Assembly (NCBI GenBank): GCA_038210275.1 | Contig: JBBQWV010000014.1 | Coordinates: forward strand, 24,647 to 88,646 | Source: PALSA-1296 sp038210275 | GTDB taxonomy: Bacteria > Bacteroidota > Ignavibacteria > Palsa-1295 | DNA: 64,000 nucleotides | Direction of reading: 5' to 3' | Shown: positions 34,803 to 43,717 of the stretch, piece by piece | Layout of the letters: each line of letters begins with the position of its first letter | Numbering within the stretch: the stretch's first letter is position 1 | Made by a program: the position numbers and the translations under genes | Notes under the pieces: model-generated | Database searches by the model: none | Told to the model about the DNA's origin: nothing | The model's input: only the letters and a program-made list of their open reading frames with translations

Positions 34803-36344
34803 ATGTCAGTCGTACGCCCCGATGAAGTAAGCGCAATTTTGCGCCAGCAGCTAACAGGATTCGAGAAGGAAGTTGATGTCTATGATGTCGGTACTGTCCT
34901 TCAAGTCGGTGACGGTGTTGCCAGAGTCTATGGCTTATCAAAAGTTATGGCAGGCGAATTGATCGAGTTTCCGAATAAAGTATTCGGTATGGCGCTCAAC
35001 CTTGAAGAGGATAACGTCGGAGCCGTACTCTTCGGTGATGAAACACTTGTAAAAGAAGGCGATATTGTTAAGCGTACCGGTCGTGTAGCTTCGATGCCTG
35101 TTACCGATCTCATGCTTGGCAGAGTAATTAATCCGCTCGGCGTACCAATAGATGGCGGCGCTCCGATCCCAAGTGATAAATATTTACCGATCGAACGCAA
35201 GGCTCTCGGAGTGATGCAGCGTTCACCTGTTAATCAACCTTTACAAACCGGCATCAAAGCTATTGATGCGATGATTCCCATCGGCAGAGGTCAGCGCGAA
35301 CTCATCATTGGTGACCGACAGACAGGCAAGACTGCCGTCGCACTCGATACGATCATCAATCAAAAATCTACACATACCGCAGAAGCAAAAGCGCAAGGTG
35401 TTGAGCCAGTGTATTGCATCTACGTCGCTATCGGACAAAAAGCCTCAACTGTTGCGCTCGTAAAAGCAAAGCTTGAAGAATATGGCGCGATGGAATATAC
35501 TTCCATTATTGCTGCAACTGCATCTGATCCTGCTCCGCTTCAATTTATTGCTCCGTATTGCGGGGCAACACTTGGCGAGCATTTCCGTGATAGCGGTCGC
35601 CATGCGCTGGTGATCTATGATGATCTTTCAAAGCAGGCATCGGCTTATCGCGAACTTTCACTTTTGCTCCGCCGCCCACCGGGACGCGAAGCATATCCCG
35701 GAGACGTATTTTATTTGCATTCACGTTTGCTCGAGCGCTCTTCGAAACTCAGCGCTGAACTTGGAGGTGGATCACTCACTGCTCTTCCGATCATCGAAAC
35801 TCAGGCAGGTGACGTATCGGCATATATTCCTACGAACGTGATCTCGATTACCGACGGGCAGATTTATCTTGAACCGAATCTTTTTAATTCCGGAGTTCGT
35901 CCGGCTATTAACGTTGGTATTTCCGTTTCTCGTGTAGGTGGTAATGCGCAGATCAAGGCAATGAAAAAAGTTGCCGGAACGCTGCGTCTTGATCTTGCCC
36001 AATATCGCGAACTCGAAGCATTCTCGAAGTTCGGTTCTGATCTTGATAAGGCAACACAGCAGCAGCTTACACGCGGTCAGCGTCTTGTTGAACTTTTGAA
36101 GCAGGGACAGTACGTTCCGATGCCGATCGAAGAGCAAGTTGTGATCGTCTATGCCGGTACCCAAGGATATCTTGATAAGGTCGCGATGCCGCTCATCAGG
36201 CGTTTCGAAAAAGAACTCTTGGAGTTTATGCGTCTGCGTCACAAAGATCTTCTTAAGAGTATTGCCGAGAAAAAAGAACTGACGGCTGATATCACCACAT
36301 CGCTGAAAGCGGCGTTGCAGGATTTTAACGAAAGCTTTAAGTAA
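34803..36344 (+). CDS. atpA: ATP synthase F1 subunit alpha
   Basis: 513 residues, normal length. N-terminal beta-barrel with VGTVLQVGDGVARVYGL-type sequence, nucleotide-binding domain with Walker A GDRQTGKTAVA (about 169-179), Walker B region HALVIYDDLSKQA, and the family signature PAINVGISVSRVGG with the arginine finger (about 362-376). C-terminal helical domain to the end. Preceded by an unrelated secreted-protein gene and followed by another. Confidence 0.98.
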   Translation: MSVVRPDEVSAILRQQLTGFEKEVDVYDVGTVLQVGDGVARVYGLSKVMAGELIEFPNKVFGMALNLEEDNVGAVLFGDETLVKEGDIVKRTGRVASMPVTDLMLGRVINPLGVPIDGGAPIPSDKYLPIERKALGVMQRSPVNQPLQTGIKAIDAMIPIGRGQRELIIGDRQTGKTAVALDTIINQKSTHTAEAKAQGVEPVYCIYVAIGQKASTVALVKAKLEEYGAMEYTSIIAATASDPAPLQFIAPYCGATLGEHFRDSGRHALVIYDDLSKQASAYRELSLLLRRPPGREAYPGDVFYLHSRLLERSSKLSAELGGGSLTALPIIETQAGDVSAYIPTNVISITDGQIYLEPNLFNSGVRPAINVGISVSRVGGNAQIKAMKKVAGTLRLDLAQYRELEAFSKFGSDLDKATQQQLTRGQRLVELLKQGQYVPMPIEEQVVIVYAGTQGYLDKVAMPLIRRFEKELLEFMRLRHKDLLKSIAEKKELTADITTSLKAALQDFNESFK

Positions 36345-36465
36345 TTTTGAGTTTTAGGTTATGAGTTTTGAATATGATTATACTCATAGCTCAAGATTCT
36401 TAAGCGTCCTCGCAACTTCTTGCAGGATAAGGGGTTCTTTAGTGCATGAGTATTATTCGCTAAAG

Positions 36466-37587
36466 ATGAAAAAATATTTTTCCATCCCCGTATTCTTTGG
36501 TGTTCTTTGTCAATTTTGCATTTTTGCTAATTCACTGTATTCACAGCAAAAGGATTCGTCAAAGTCAATGGTATTTGTTGATTCAAAGACTTCTGAAAAC
36601 TTGACGCCATCCGGACCACGTTTTGGAGGGATTGTAAGCGCCAACTTCGGAGCCTATAGCGGATTTCACGATATTGGACTTTATAGCTCGATTCTTCAGC
36701 CAAATTTGGGAATAGAGTTTCTTGCAGAGCCCGGAGGACCGTTAGGATTTCTTATTGGAGCGCGGTTCGGGGTTTTGAGTAGCGTTACAACAGAAGTATC
36801 AGTAGGTTTGCGCGATCAGATTGCAACTCCTAACAGAGATATTAGACTCTTTGGTGATCTCAGTATAATTTTTTTCCATGATGCTGGATTCATCGGACCA
36901 TACAAATATGGAGCACGTCTTGCATTCGGAGCGCGGACACTGGGAAATTTAGATATAGAATACCGGCTTGCAGGTGAGTGGAGAGGCAAGGGGTTTGATA
37001 GCATTGATGGGTATAGGTCACGAATGCTGTGGTGGGTAGGCGCAGAGGTGGGGATCGGCTTCTCGCTCTTTAGAGTATCAAAACCACTGACCCGAAAAGA
37101 TTCACTTCATGCAGCATTACAATATATTGCAAGCGGTGAAGAAATGGAAGATCTTGATTCGCAATCATCGGATGAGAGATTGGATCGTTGGCTTGACAGA
37201 TTTTGGCGGATCAGAGATCTTACGCCCGATACAAAACTAAATGAAGCGCGGATCGAATATGAGAAAAGAGTCGAAGAGGCAAACAGAATATATTCTCATG
37301 GAAAGACTCTTGGCATACAGACCGATCCGGGAAGAGTATTAGCAATTTATGGACAGCCTGATCTTATCGATGAAGATCACTCTGCATATAACGATCAGGA
37401 AAAGTATATACTTTGGATATATTACGGAAGACTTAAAACGTTTTCTTTCGCAACATTTTTGTTTGCGAATACATCGTCAACAAACAATTGGCAGCAAATA
37501 TATTCGAATGTAGCCGGAGAACTTGGTGGGTATATTCCTGACGGACTTCCGAAAAGGTTACGAAGCAAGATAGAAAACACCCAATAA
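36466..37587 (+). CDS. Secreted protein with C-terminal GWxTD domain, between atpA and atpG
   Basis: 373 residues from the ATG at 36466, which begins the signal peptide MKKYFSIPVFFGVLCQFCIF ending near LYSQ. An in-frame start at 36361 would precede the signal and was rejected. Residues about 40-230 look like a membrane-barrel type domain (GIVSANFGAYSGFHDIG). Residues about 255-350 form a GWxTD domain: FWRIRDLTPDTKLNEAR, YEKRVEEANRIYS, GIQTDPGRVLAIYGQPDLID and WIYYGR. GWxTD proteins are secreted Bacteroidota proteins of unsettled function. Its presence inside the atp cluster is unusual. Confidence 0.82.
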   Translation: MKKYFSIPVFFGVLCQFCIFANSLYSQQKDSSKSMVFVDSKTSENLTPSGPRFGGIVSANFGAYSGFHDIGLYSSILQPNLGIEFLAEPGGPLGFLIGARFGVLSSVTTEVSVGLRDQIATPNRDIRLFGDLSIIFFHDAGFIGPYKYGARLAFGARTLGNLDIEYRLAGEWRGKGFDSIDGYRSRMLWWVGAEVGIGFSLFRVSKPLTRKDSLHAALQYIASGEEMEDLDSQSSDERLDRWLDRFWRIRDLTPDTKLNEARIEYEKRVEEANRIYSHGKTLGIQTDPGRVLAIYGQPDLIDEDHSAYNDQEKYILWIYYGRLKTFSFATFLFANTSSTNNWQQIYSNVAGELGGYIPDGLPKRLRSKIENTQ

Positions 37588-37620
37588 GAATTTTAGTAGA
37601 AGTTCAGAAAAAGCGAGATT

Positions 37621-38532
37621 ATGGCAACACTAAGAGAGATACGCCGACGCATTTCAAGCGTCAAAGCAACATCGAAGATCACGCAGGCAATGAAGATGGT
37701 TGCTGCTGCAAAATTGCGTCGCGCTCAAGATGCGATGATCTCTGCACGTCCGTATTCCCGTTCGCTTGATGCATTACTGAAAGATCTTCTCGCAAGTGCC
37801 GGTGATGAAATTGCACAGTCCCCAATACTTTTCGGAAGACATCTTGAAGATCCGAAAACTGAAAAAGTCCTTCTTATAATCGTTTCAAGTGATCGTGGAC
37901 TTGCCGGGGCGTTCAATGCCAATATCATAAAATTTGCTGAAGCAAGAATTCGCGAAGTATATCCTGAGCATCTTGCATCCAAACGCCTCTCTTTAATTAC
38001 TGTCGGCAGACGATGTACTGATTATTTCTCAAAAAGAGGTTATGATATTTTTGAGAAACATATCGGTATTTTTACAAAGCTTGATTTCTCAACTGCTAAA
38101 GCAGTAGCCGATAGAGCAACAGAGCTTTTCGGAAATGCAGATTTCGATAAGATTGAGTTGATCTACAACGAATTTAAGTCTGTTATCACTCAAAAGCAAA
38201 CTGCCGACAGGCTTCTCCCTGTTCTCGACCGCAGTGCTCTTGGAAAGATGCCAAAAAGAGAGGCAAGTATTGAATATATTTACGAACCCGAACCTGCGGA
38301 AATCCTCAACGTCCTCGTTCCGCGCCAACTTGAAACTCAGGTTTGGAAATCATTGCTTGAGTCCAACGCTGCCGAACAAGGAGCAAGAATGACAGCAATG
38401 GATTCAGCGACAAAAAATGCGAAAGACCTTATCAGCGCATTGCAGCTATCCTATAACAAAGCCCGCCAAGCCGCGATCACGAAGGAAATCCTCGAGATCG
38501 TCGGAGGAGCAGAAGCCCTCACGAAGGGATAA
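37621..38532 (+). CDS. atpG: ATP synthase F1 subunit gamma
   Basis: 303 residues, central rotor shaft. It begins MATLREIRRRISSVKATSKI, contains the conserved SSDRGLAGAFNANIIK and ends in the signature MTAMDSATKNAKDLISALQL followed by SYNKARQAAITKEILEIVGG. It closes the cluster; atpD (beta) and atpC (epsilon) are not in the window, as in many Bacteroidota/Chlorobiota genomes. Confidence 0.96.
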   Translation: MATLREIRRRISSVKATSKITQAMKMVAAAKLRRAQDAMISARPYSRSLDALLKDLLASAGDEIAQSPILFGRHLEDPKTEKVLLIIVSSDRGLAGAFNANIIKFAEARIREVYPEHLASKRLSLITVGRRCTDYFSKRGYDIFEKHIGIFTKLDFSTAKAVADRATELFGNADFDKIELIYNEFKSVITQKQTADRLLPVLDRSALGKMPKREASIEYIYEPEPAEILNVLVPRQLETQVWKSLLESNAAEQGARMTAMDSATKNAKDLISALQLSYNKARQAAITKEILEIVGGAEALTKG

Positions 38533-38645
38533 TTACCTGAACAGTGTTCGGGGGATTTGTAGGGATTCCGCAGATTATAGATTTACGTGTAACAAAACCA
38601 AAATCCCTGGGTTCTTTAAGTGAGTTCAATTCTACTTAAACAGTT

Positions 38646-39833
38646 ATGAAACACACATCTATTTTCTTTTTCGTTGTGAGCCTTCTTTTTTGCTCTAATT
38701 CGAATCTTTTCGCTCAGCAAAAACAAGTGCATATTTCTATCCCCAGTACAGGAGTTGATACCATTGATTATGGAGTAATATCAGCGATGTCCGGTGTGGA
38801 AGATTATAGTATTTGGATTCATAATCCAAAAAATGAGTCACTACAATATACGATAGGATTGCCGGATACGAATGGGTTTACGACTGCTCCTGTACTTTGG
38901 TTTGCTGATAGCGGTTATATCGCAACAATAGCACCTAATGATTCCATTCGAGTCTATGCCATTTTGCTACCTAGTTTTTGGAAAACTACATTGTCATTGG
39001 ATGGTACTTCGTTATTATGGGATGGTACTTCGGATCAAACACTCGATATTCACGTGGGAATACTAGCAAAGACATTAACGGATTTGCCTCAAAAATGGAC
39101 AGAAGTAATTCATGATATAGTTTATGTTCACATACCTCTTGACCTTGATAAAGGAATTTCTCTTTATCAAAATCAATTAGTTTGGAATTCACTCTATGGA
39201 GAAGATTCTTTGTTTTATCCGCTCAATAGTATTTTGTATTCCAACGATCAGGACTCTGAAGTGACGATTCAAAAGGTATTCATTCCTAAGGGAAGTTGTT
39301 TCTCAATCACTGGGTACTCCGATTCAAATTTTCCTGTGACGCTCCATAAGGGTGATGTTTTTAAAGTTTATCTTTCCTTTAGTGATATTCCTGATACGAT
39401 TGGATACACCGTTTTTGCAGATGCTAATGATTCAACGGTAATTGATACCGGTTATTATAATCTTATTGTTGTAATAACCGATACAACCTATCCTGTTTCA
39501 AAAGCTAATTATAAAGGTGCACAGCCTAAAAAAGAATTGAATCAGGCTCTTGTTGATTTGCCTAAACAACATCCTGCAGATATTTTTATCAGTAATGATC
39601 CTGTTACCGAGGGTACTCGCATTACTCTGCCGCAAGCACGAAGTGCTACAATTAAAATCATTGATCTTTTAGGTGTTACTGTAGCCCAAGCAAATGCTAC
39701 AGATTGGCGCTGGAATGGAGAATCGCGTTTGAGTAGTCGCTTGACGAACGGTATCTATACAGTTGAAGCAGATGGAATATCAAATCAGGGGAAAGCATTT
39801 CAAGCCAGTAAAAATATTATTTTGATGAGATAA
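38646..39833 (+). CDS. Secreted protein with a type IX secretion-like C-terminal domain
   Basis: 395 residues with signal peptide MKHTSIFFFVVSLLFCSNSN, cleaved near LFAQQ. The body (about 25-300) is rich in Asp/Ser/Tyr with alternating beta pattern; no enzyme motif was seen. The last 80 residues resemble a Por/type IX sorting domain: ATIKIIDLLGVTVAQANA, WRWNGE, LTNGIYTVEADG and final FQASKNIILMR. This predicts export across the outer membrane by T9SS. Single gene after the atp cluster. Confidence 0.8.
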   Translation: MKHTSIFFFVVSLLFCSNSNLFAQQKQVHISIPSTGVDTIDYGVISAMSGVEDYSIWIHNPKNESLQYTIGLPDTNGFTTAPVLWFADSGYIATIAPNDSIRVYAILLPSFWKTTLSLDGTSLLWDGTSDQTLDIHVGILAKTLTDLPQKWTEVIHDIVYVHIPLDLDKGISLYQNQLVWNSLYGEDSLFYPLNSILYSNDQDSEVTIQKVFIPKGSCFSITGYSDSNFPVTLHKGDVFKVYLSFSDIPDTIGYTVFADANDSTVIDTGYYNLIVVITDTTYPVSKANYKGAQPKKELNQALVDLPKQHPADIFISNDPVTEGTRITLPQARSATIKIIDLLGVTVAQANATDWRWNGESRLSSRLTNGIYTVEADGISNQGKAFQASKNIILMR

Positions 39834-39881
39834 AAATTCTCTGACAATCAACTATCTACCATAGACCACCAACTTCCTCCG

Positions 39882-39889
39882 TATTTTTG
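39882..39889 (+). promoter_or_regulatory. TATTTTTG box immediately upstream of yggS
   Basis: Matches TAnnTTTG but ends only four bases before the ATG at 39894. If used, the transcript would be leaderless. No good upstream box is seen, so this is uncertain. Confidence 0.3.
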
Positions 39890-39893
39890 CAGA

Positions 39894-40607
39894 ATGAATC
39901 TGCAATCGAATCTTTCTCATTTGGAAAAAAGAATTGTCGCTGCCTGTGAGCGTGTCGGACGTATGCGAGATGAACTCACTCTGATCGCCGTTACAAAAAC
40001 TCATTCGGTTGAAGCGATTCAGGAAGCTTACGATCTCGGTCTCCGTGATTTTGGGGAGAACCGCGTGCAGGAGTTATTGAAGAAAAAAGAATTCTTCGCA
40101 AATCACGAATCACGAACCTCCAACTATGATGATATCCGTTGGCATTTGATCGGTCATCTTCAATCCAACAAAGCAAAGTATATCGCTCCATTTATTCATT
40201 GCGTCCATTCGATAGATTCGCTTGAAACTGCGAAAGAGCTTTCGAAAAGAGCAGAGCAATCATCACGGAAGATAAATACTTTACTCGAAATAAATGTTGC
40301 AGGCGAGACGACGAAAGAAGGAATTGCAGTTTCGGAAGTACGTGAACTTTTACGTAGTATTTTTGAAGAAGCAACTTCGCTCAATGTTGAAGGGCTTATG
40401 ACTGTTGCGCCATTTTTAGATGACTCTAAACTTGTTCGCCCATATTTCCGTGAACTTCGAAAATTACGGGATGAACTCGGATTAAAAGATCTTTCGATGG
40501 GAATGACAAATGATTTTGAAGTTGCGATTGAAGAGGGAGCGACTATGATTAGGATTGGTAGCGCGCTATTCGGCGAACGGGAATACTTACTAACGGCTAA
40601 TAACTAA
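39894..40607 (+). CDS. YggS/PLPBP family pyridoxal-phosphate homeostasis protein
   Basis: 237 residues binding PLP without known enzymatic activity; loss upsets PLP and amino-acid balance. The PLP lysine is in LIAVTKTHS (about 31-39), and GENRVQELLKK, WHLIGHLQSNKAKYI, GLMTVAP, LSMGMTNDFEVAIEEGATMI and RIGSALFGERE complete the family pattern. The adjacent divIVA gene 11 bases downstream reproduces the ylmE-divIVA arrangement of division clusters. The last codons overlap a TAACGACT heptamer repeat, so the stop lies inside it. Confidence 0.95.
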   Translation: MNLQSNLSHLEKRIVAACERVGRMRDELTLIAVTKTHSVEAIQEAYDLGLRDFGENRVQELLKKKEFFANHESRTSNYDDIRWHLIGHLQSNKAKYIAPFIHCVHSIDSLETAKELSKRAEQSSRKINTLLEINVAGETTKEGIAVSEVRELLRSIFEEATSLNVEGLMTVAPFLDDSKLVRPYFRELRKLRDELGLKDLSMGMTNDFEVAIEEGATMIRIGSALFGEREYLLTANN

Positions 40608-40618
40608 CGACTGAACTC

Positions 40619-41071
40619 ATGCTAACTGCACTTGACATTAAGAAAAAAGAATTCGAACAAAAAATGCGCGGCTACGACGTTGACGAAGTCCGCAAATTTT
40701 TGGATGATGTTTCCAAGGAATTCGAACTGCTCATCCGCGATGAAATTTCGATAGAGGATGAACTCGAAGATACAAAGAAAAAGCTTGTGCATTACCAAAG
40801 TTTGGAGAGCATTCTTGAGAAAACTCTTCTTGCCGCGCAGCAAACTGCCATGAAGATCGAAGAACAAGCAAAAAAAGAAGCAGAGCTTATCCTTTCTGAA
40901 GCTCGGATTGAACGCGATAAAATGCTCCGAGATATTCCCATGGAGATCGAACGAGCCAGAGGCGAGACGATCCGTTTAAAAGCAGAATACGAATCAACGC
41001 TGACAAGAATGAGATCATTAATGGAAGGCTTTAAGAAGTTTGTTGATGTTATGACAGAAGAGGGGAAATAG
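40619..41071 (+). CDS. DivIVA-domain coiled-coil protein
   Basis: 150 residues. The N-terminus MLTALDIKKKEFEQKMRGYD followed by VDEVRKFLDDVSKEFE is the DivIVA membrane-curvature-binding domain; the rest is a coiled coil (about 30-150) with repeated KIEEQAKKEAELILSEARIE heptads. Such proteins organise poles or division sites. It follows yggS in the ylm-type order. The heptamer repeat TAACGACTGAACTC abuts its ATG, with no Shine-Dalgarno. Confidence 0.93.
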   Translation: MLTALDIKKKEFEQKMRGYDVDEVRKFLDDVSKEFELLIRDEISIEDELEDTKKKLVHYQSLESILEKTLLAAQQTAMKIEEQAKKEAELILSEARIERDKMLRDIPMEIERARGETIRLKAEYESTLTRMRSLMEGFKKFVDVMTEEGK

Positions 41072-41074
41072 ATA

Positions 41075-41551
41075 ATGAAAGGTGGTTTGATTTTTTCAAC
41101 CATGATGATGCTTCTCGTTGTCGTCGGATGTTCGAAGACAGATACGGTCATCGTTTATAGAGATGTCGATCCTCTGTTGGATTCATCTGCAACTGTCACT
41201 GTCGGAAGAGTAATTGATGGCGATACGTTTGTTGTTGGTTTTGGCAATGATTCTATTTCTGTTCGAATTCTTGGAATAGATGCCTTTGAAATTAAACATG
41301 ATGTGCGGCTGGATTCCCAGGCAGTGAAAGCGCATATCTCAATTGATTCAGCTTACGCCCTAGGTCAGGCGGGGAAACGGTTCGCCGACTCGCTTTTGAA
41401 TAAACAAAAAGTCTTAATTGTCAGAGATTATAAAGAATCGAACTTCGATTCGTTCAGCCGTTTGCTTCGTCATGTCTATTTTTATGATGGCGCCCAATCA
41501 ATTGATTTCGCTTCACTGATGCTGAAGAAAGGTTTTGCATTTGTTTTATAA
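41075..41551 (+). CDS. Lipoprotein with thermonuclease (SNase-like) domain
   Basis: 158 residues. The signal MKGGLIFSTMMMLLVVVGC ends in lipobox VVGC (Cys about 19). From about 43 the staphylococcal nuclease fold is visible: VGRVIDGDTFVVG, ISVRILGIDAFE with the arginine and metal ligands, and FDSFSRLLRHVYFYDG matching the second catalytic arginine region. It should be an exported, membrane-tethered nuclease. It starts three bases after divIVA. Confidence 0.85.
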   Translation: MKGGLIFSTMMMLLVVVGCSKTDTVIVYRDVDPLLDSSATVTVGRVIDGDTFVVGFGNDSISVRILGIDAFEIKHDVRLDSQAVKAHISIDSAYALGQAGKRFADSLLNKQKVLIVRDYKESNFDSFSRLLRHVYFYDGAQSIDFASLMLKKGFAFVL

Positions 41552-41565
41552 ATTTAAAGACCATT

Positions 41566-42171
41566 ATGAGAACCATATTATTCCTGCTCGTATTCTTTTT
41601 TTTACCGTTAGGTATTCATGCACAAACAGATGAATCCTCTTCTACCGAAAGCCTTTCTGCAAATAAGAAAGACGGGAAATATGGATACGTTGACGAGGAT
41701 GGCAACGTAAAGATACCTTATCAATTTAAATCGGCGGGACGTTTTCACTCCGGATTTGCCGCAGTATCGAATGAAGAGTCGAAGTACGGATTTATTGATT
41801 CAAAAGGCAAGGTAGTCGTTCCGTTCCAATACGAGTATGCATCTTCAATGAATGATGGTTTGCCTGAAACCCCCGGAAAAGGAGTGGCGATCGTGCGACT
41901 TCATGAAAATTTTGGACTTATCAATGAGCAGGGAAAAATACTTTTTCCATTTGAACTTGACGGAAGTAATATCTATCTTATCATTGGTTTTACAGAAGGT
42001 TTATATCGCTGCAAGAAAGATGGTAAGTGGGGATATATCACTCCTGAAGGTAAAGTGGCAATCCCATTTCAATATTCGGGTTGTGACAAATTTCATGACG
42101 GGAAAGCGATGGTCGAACAAGACGGAAAATATTTCTGGATCGATCATACGGGCGAAGAGGTAAAAAAGTAA
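41566..42171 (+). CDS. Secreted WG-repeat protein
   Basis: 201 residues with a signal peptide (MRTILFLLVFFFLPLGIHAQ). Five WG-type beta repeats follow, for example GKYGYVDEDGNVKIPYQFKS, KYGFIDSKGKVVVPFQYEYA, NFGLINEQGKILFPFELDG, GKWGYITPEGKVAIPFQYSG and GKYFWIDHTGEEV. WG repeats are usually extracellular or periplasmic and of unknown function. Probably co-transcribed with the nuclease gene 15 bases upstream. Confidence 0.9.
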   Translation: MRTILFLLVFFFLPLGIHAQTDESSSTESLSANKKDGKYGYVDEDGNVKIPYQFKSAGRFHSGFAAVSNEESKYGFIDSKGKVVVPFQYEYASSMNDGLPETPGKGVAIVRLHENFGLINEQGKILFPFELDGSNIYLIIGFTEGLYRCKKDGKWGYITPEGKVAIPFQYSGCDKFHDGKAMVEQDGKYFWIDHTGEEVKK

Positions 42172-42213
42172 TGATTTCATTCGTGGAATTGTGAGAGGGG
42201 TAATTTTTTTTCG

Positions 42214-42221
42214 TATATTCG
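42214..42221 (+). promoter_or_regulatory. TATATTCG promoter-like box
   Basis: Near match to TAnnTTTG 49 bases upstream of the cytochrome start; a stretch of ATTCATC units (42228-42260) lies between it and the gene. Confidence 0.3.
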
Positions 42222-42227
42222 TAGTGC

Positions 42228-42260
42228 ATTATTCATCACTTTTCATCATTCATCAATCAT
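42228..42260. repeat. Array of ATTCATC/TCATC units upstream of the cytochrome gene
   Basis: A run of short ATTCATCA-like units. It ends ten bases before the next ATG and is similar in placement to the other short-unit arrays described. Confidence 0.6.
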
Positions 42261-42269
42261 CTTAACCTT

Positions 42270-42923
42270 ATGCACAATACTTCACTTACCAAATGGCATA
42301 GAACAAGTCTATTCCTATGCACTGTATTTTCTTTAATTGTTATGGTTGCAGCCATAGGCTGTAAGAAAGCGGGCGACGCTACAAAAACAGACGTATCGAA
42401 AGACAGCACTGCAAAAGTAGCACCATCACTTGCCGAGCGTGGAAAATATCTTGTGACAATTGCAAGTTGCAACGATTGCCATACCCCTATGAAGATGGGA
42501 CCAAAGGGACCGGAGCCGGATTTCTCGCGGATGCTTTCCGGACATCCATCAGATATGAAGATGCCTCCTCCGCCAAAGATGGGAATGCCATGGATGGCAG
42601 CAGCTGGTGCAACAATGACAGCATGGGCGGGTCCGTGGGGAATATCATATACAAAAAATCTAACGCCTGACTCTGCAACCGGTTTGGGTAAATGGGATGA
42701 AACAACGTTCTTGCTTTCTATCCGAAACGGAAAACATATCGGTACTGGACGTGATATTTTGCCCCCAATGCCTTGGCAATACATTAGTAAAATGACTGAT
42801 GAAGATCTGAAATCAGTCTATGCTTATCTGCGAACAATTCCAGCCATTCACAATGAAGTGCCGGAACCAGTCATTGCACCTCCGCCTCCGATGGCAGGTG
42901 GTGGTGATATGAAGAAAAAATAA
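42270..42923 (+). CDS. Lipoprotein c-type cytochrome
   Basis: 217 residues. An N-terminal signal ends in lipobox AAIGC (Cys about 31). The heme-binding CXXCH is SCNDCHTP (about 73-80); the later PPMPWQ (about 168-173) could provide the distal methionine. The C-terminus (YAYLRTIPAIHNEVPEP, then Pro-rich) is typical of monoheme class I cytochromes of Bacteroidota. It would carry electrons at the periplasmic face. Single gene; downstream partner not seen. Confidence 0.88.
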   Translation: MHNTSLTKWHRTSLFLCTVFSLIVMVAAIGCKKAGDATKTDVSKDSTAKVAPSLAERGKYLVTIASCNDCHTPMKMGPKGPEPDFSRMLSGHPSDMKMPPPPKMGMPWMAAAGATMTAWAGPWGISYTKNLTPDSATGLGKWDETTFLLSIRNGKHIGTGRDILPPMPWQYISKMTDEDLKSVYAYLRTIPAIHNEVPEPVIAPPPPMAGGGDMKKK

Positions 42924-43058
42924 TTTCAGTTTCTCTCATTGGATATAAAGAGTGGCATTACATTTCGAGTGATGCTGCTCTTTTGTTATATTGGGTTTTG
43001 CAACGCAAATAGCTTCCGAAATTGTTAATCCTCTACTCATTTTTTAAGATCAAAAAGT

Positions 43059-43706
43059 ATGAAAGTAGGAATACTCGGAACAGGGGATGTAGGTAAAGCT
43101 CTTGCAAAAGGTTTTGCAGGAATCGGGTATGAAGTGATGATTGGTTCTCGTGATGCCAATGGAGAGAAAGTGCAGGCGATCATAAAAGAAGTCGGTGCGA
43201 AAACTTCGGCAGGGACATTCGCTGATGCGGCACAGTTCTGTGATCTTGCCGTCATCAGTACGCTTTGGTCAGGAACTGAGAATGCAATTAAGCTAGCAGG
43301 TGCAGAAAACTTAGCAGGAAAAATTGTTATTGATACAACCAATCCACTTGATTTCAGCAAGGGAATGCCCCCACATTTGGCAATCGGGCATACCGATTCA
43401 GCCGGCGAGCAAATACAAAGCTGGCTTCCTGATTCAAAAGTTGTGAAAGCATTTAATATTGTTGGCAATACGGATATGGTCAATCCCGATTTTCCCGGTG
43501 GAGCACCTGATATGTTTATTTGCGGAAATGATGGCGATGCGAAAAAGAAAGTAACAGAAATTCTTGGTGCTTTTGGGTGGAGTTCCGTAGTTGATATCGG
43601 TAGTATGGAAGGTGCAAGATTACTTGAACCACTTTGCATTCTTTGGGTGCTATACGGAGTTCAGTCAGGTGGATGGAGACATGCATTCAAGATGCTAAAA
43701 AAATAA
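43059..43706 (+). CDS. NADP-binding reductase of the F420-dependent NADP reductase/NAD(P)-binding family
   Basis: 215 residues. The Rossmann N-terminus MKVGILGTGDVGKALAKGFA contains GXGXXG, followed by GSRDANGEK, SGTENAIK, IDTTNPLDFSKG and KAFNIVGNTDM, as in short NADP-binding proteins related to F420:NADP oxidoreductase. The true electron donor is unknown; F420 use is not implied. The gene is followed by hemB eleven bases downstream. Confidence 0.85.
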   Translation: MKVGILGTGDVGKALAKGFAGIGYEVMIGSRDANGEKVQAIIKEVGAKTSAGTFADAAQFCDLAVISTLWSGTENAIKLAGAENLAGKIVIDTTNPLDFSKGMPPHLAIGHTDSAGEQIQSWLPDSKVVKAFNIVGNTDMVNPDFPGGAPDMFICGNDGDAKKKVTEILGAFGWSSVVDIGSMEGARLLEPLCILWVLYGVQSGGWRHAFKMLKK

Positions 43707-43717
43707 ACTATAATTTG

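Noticed and set aside
43634..43717. Upstream start for hemB overlapping the preceding reductase gene
   Set aside because: It adds 28 residues not found in HemB proteins and lies inside the previous coding region; the ATG at 43718 fits family length.
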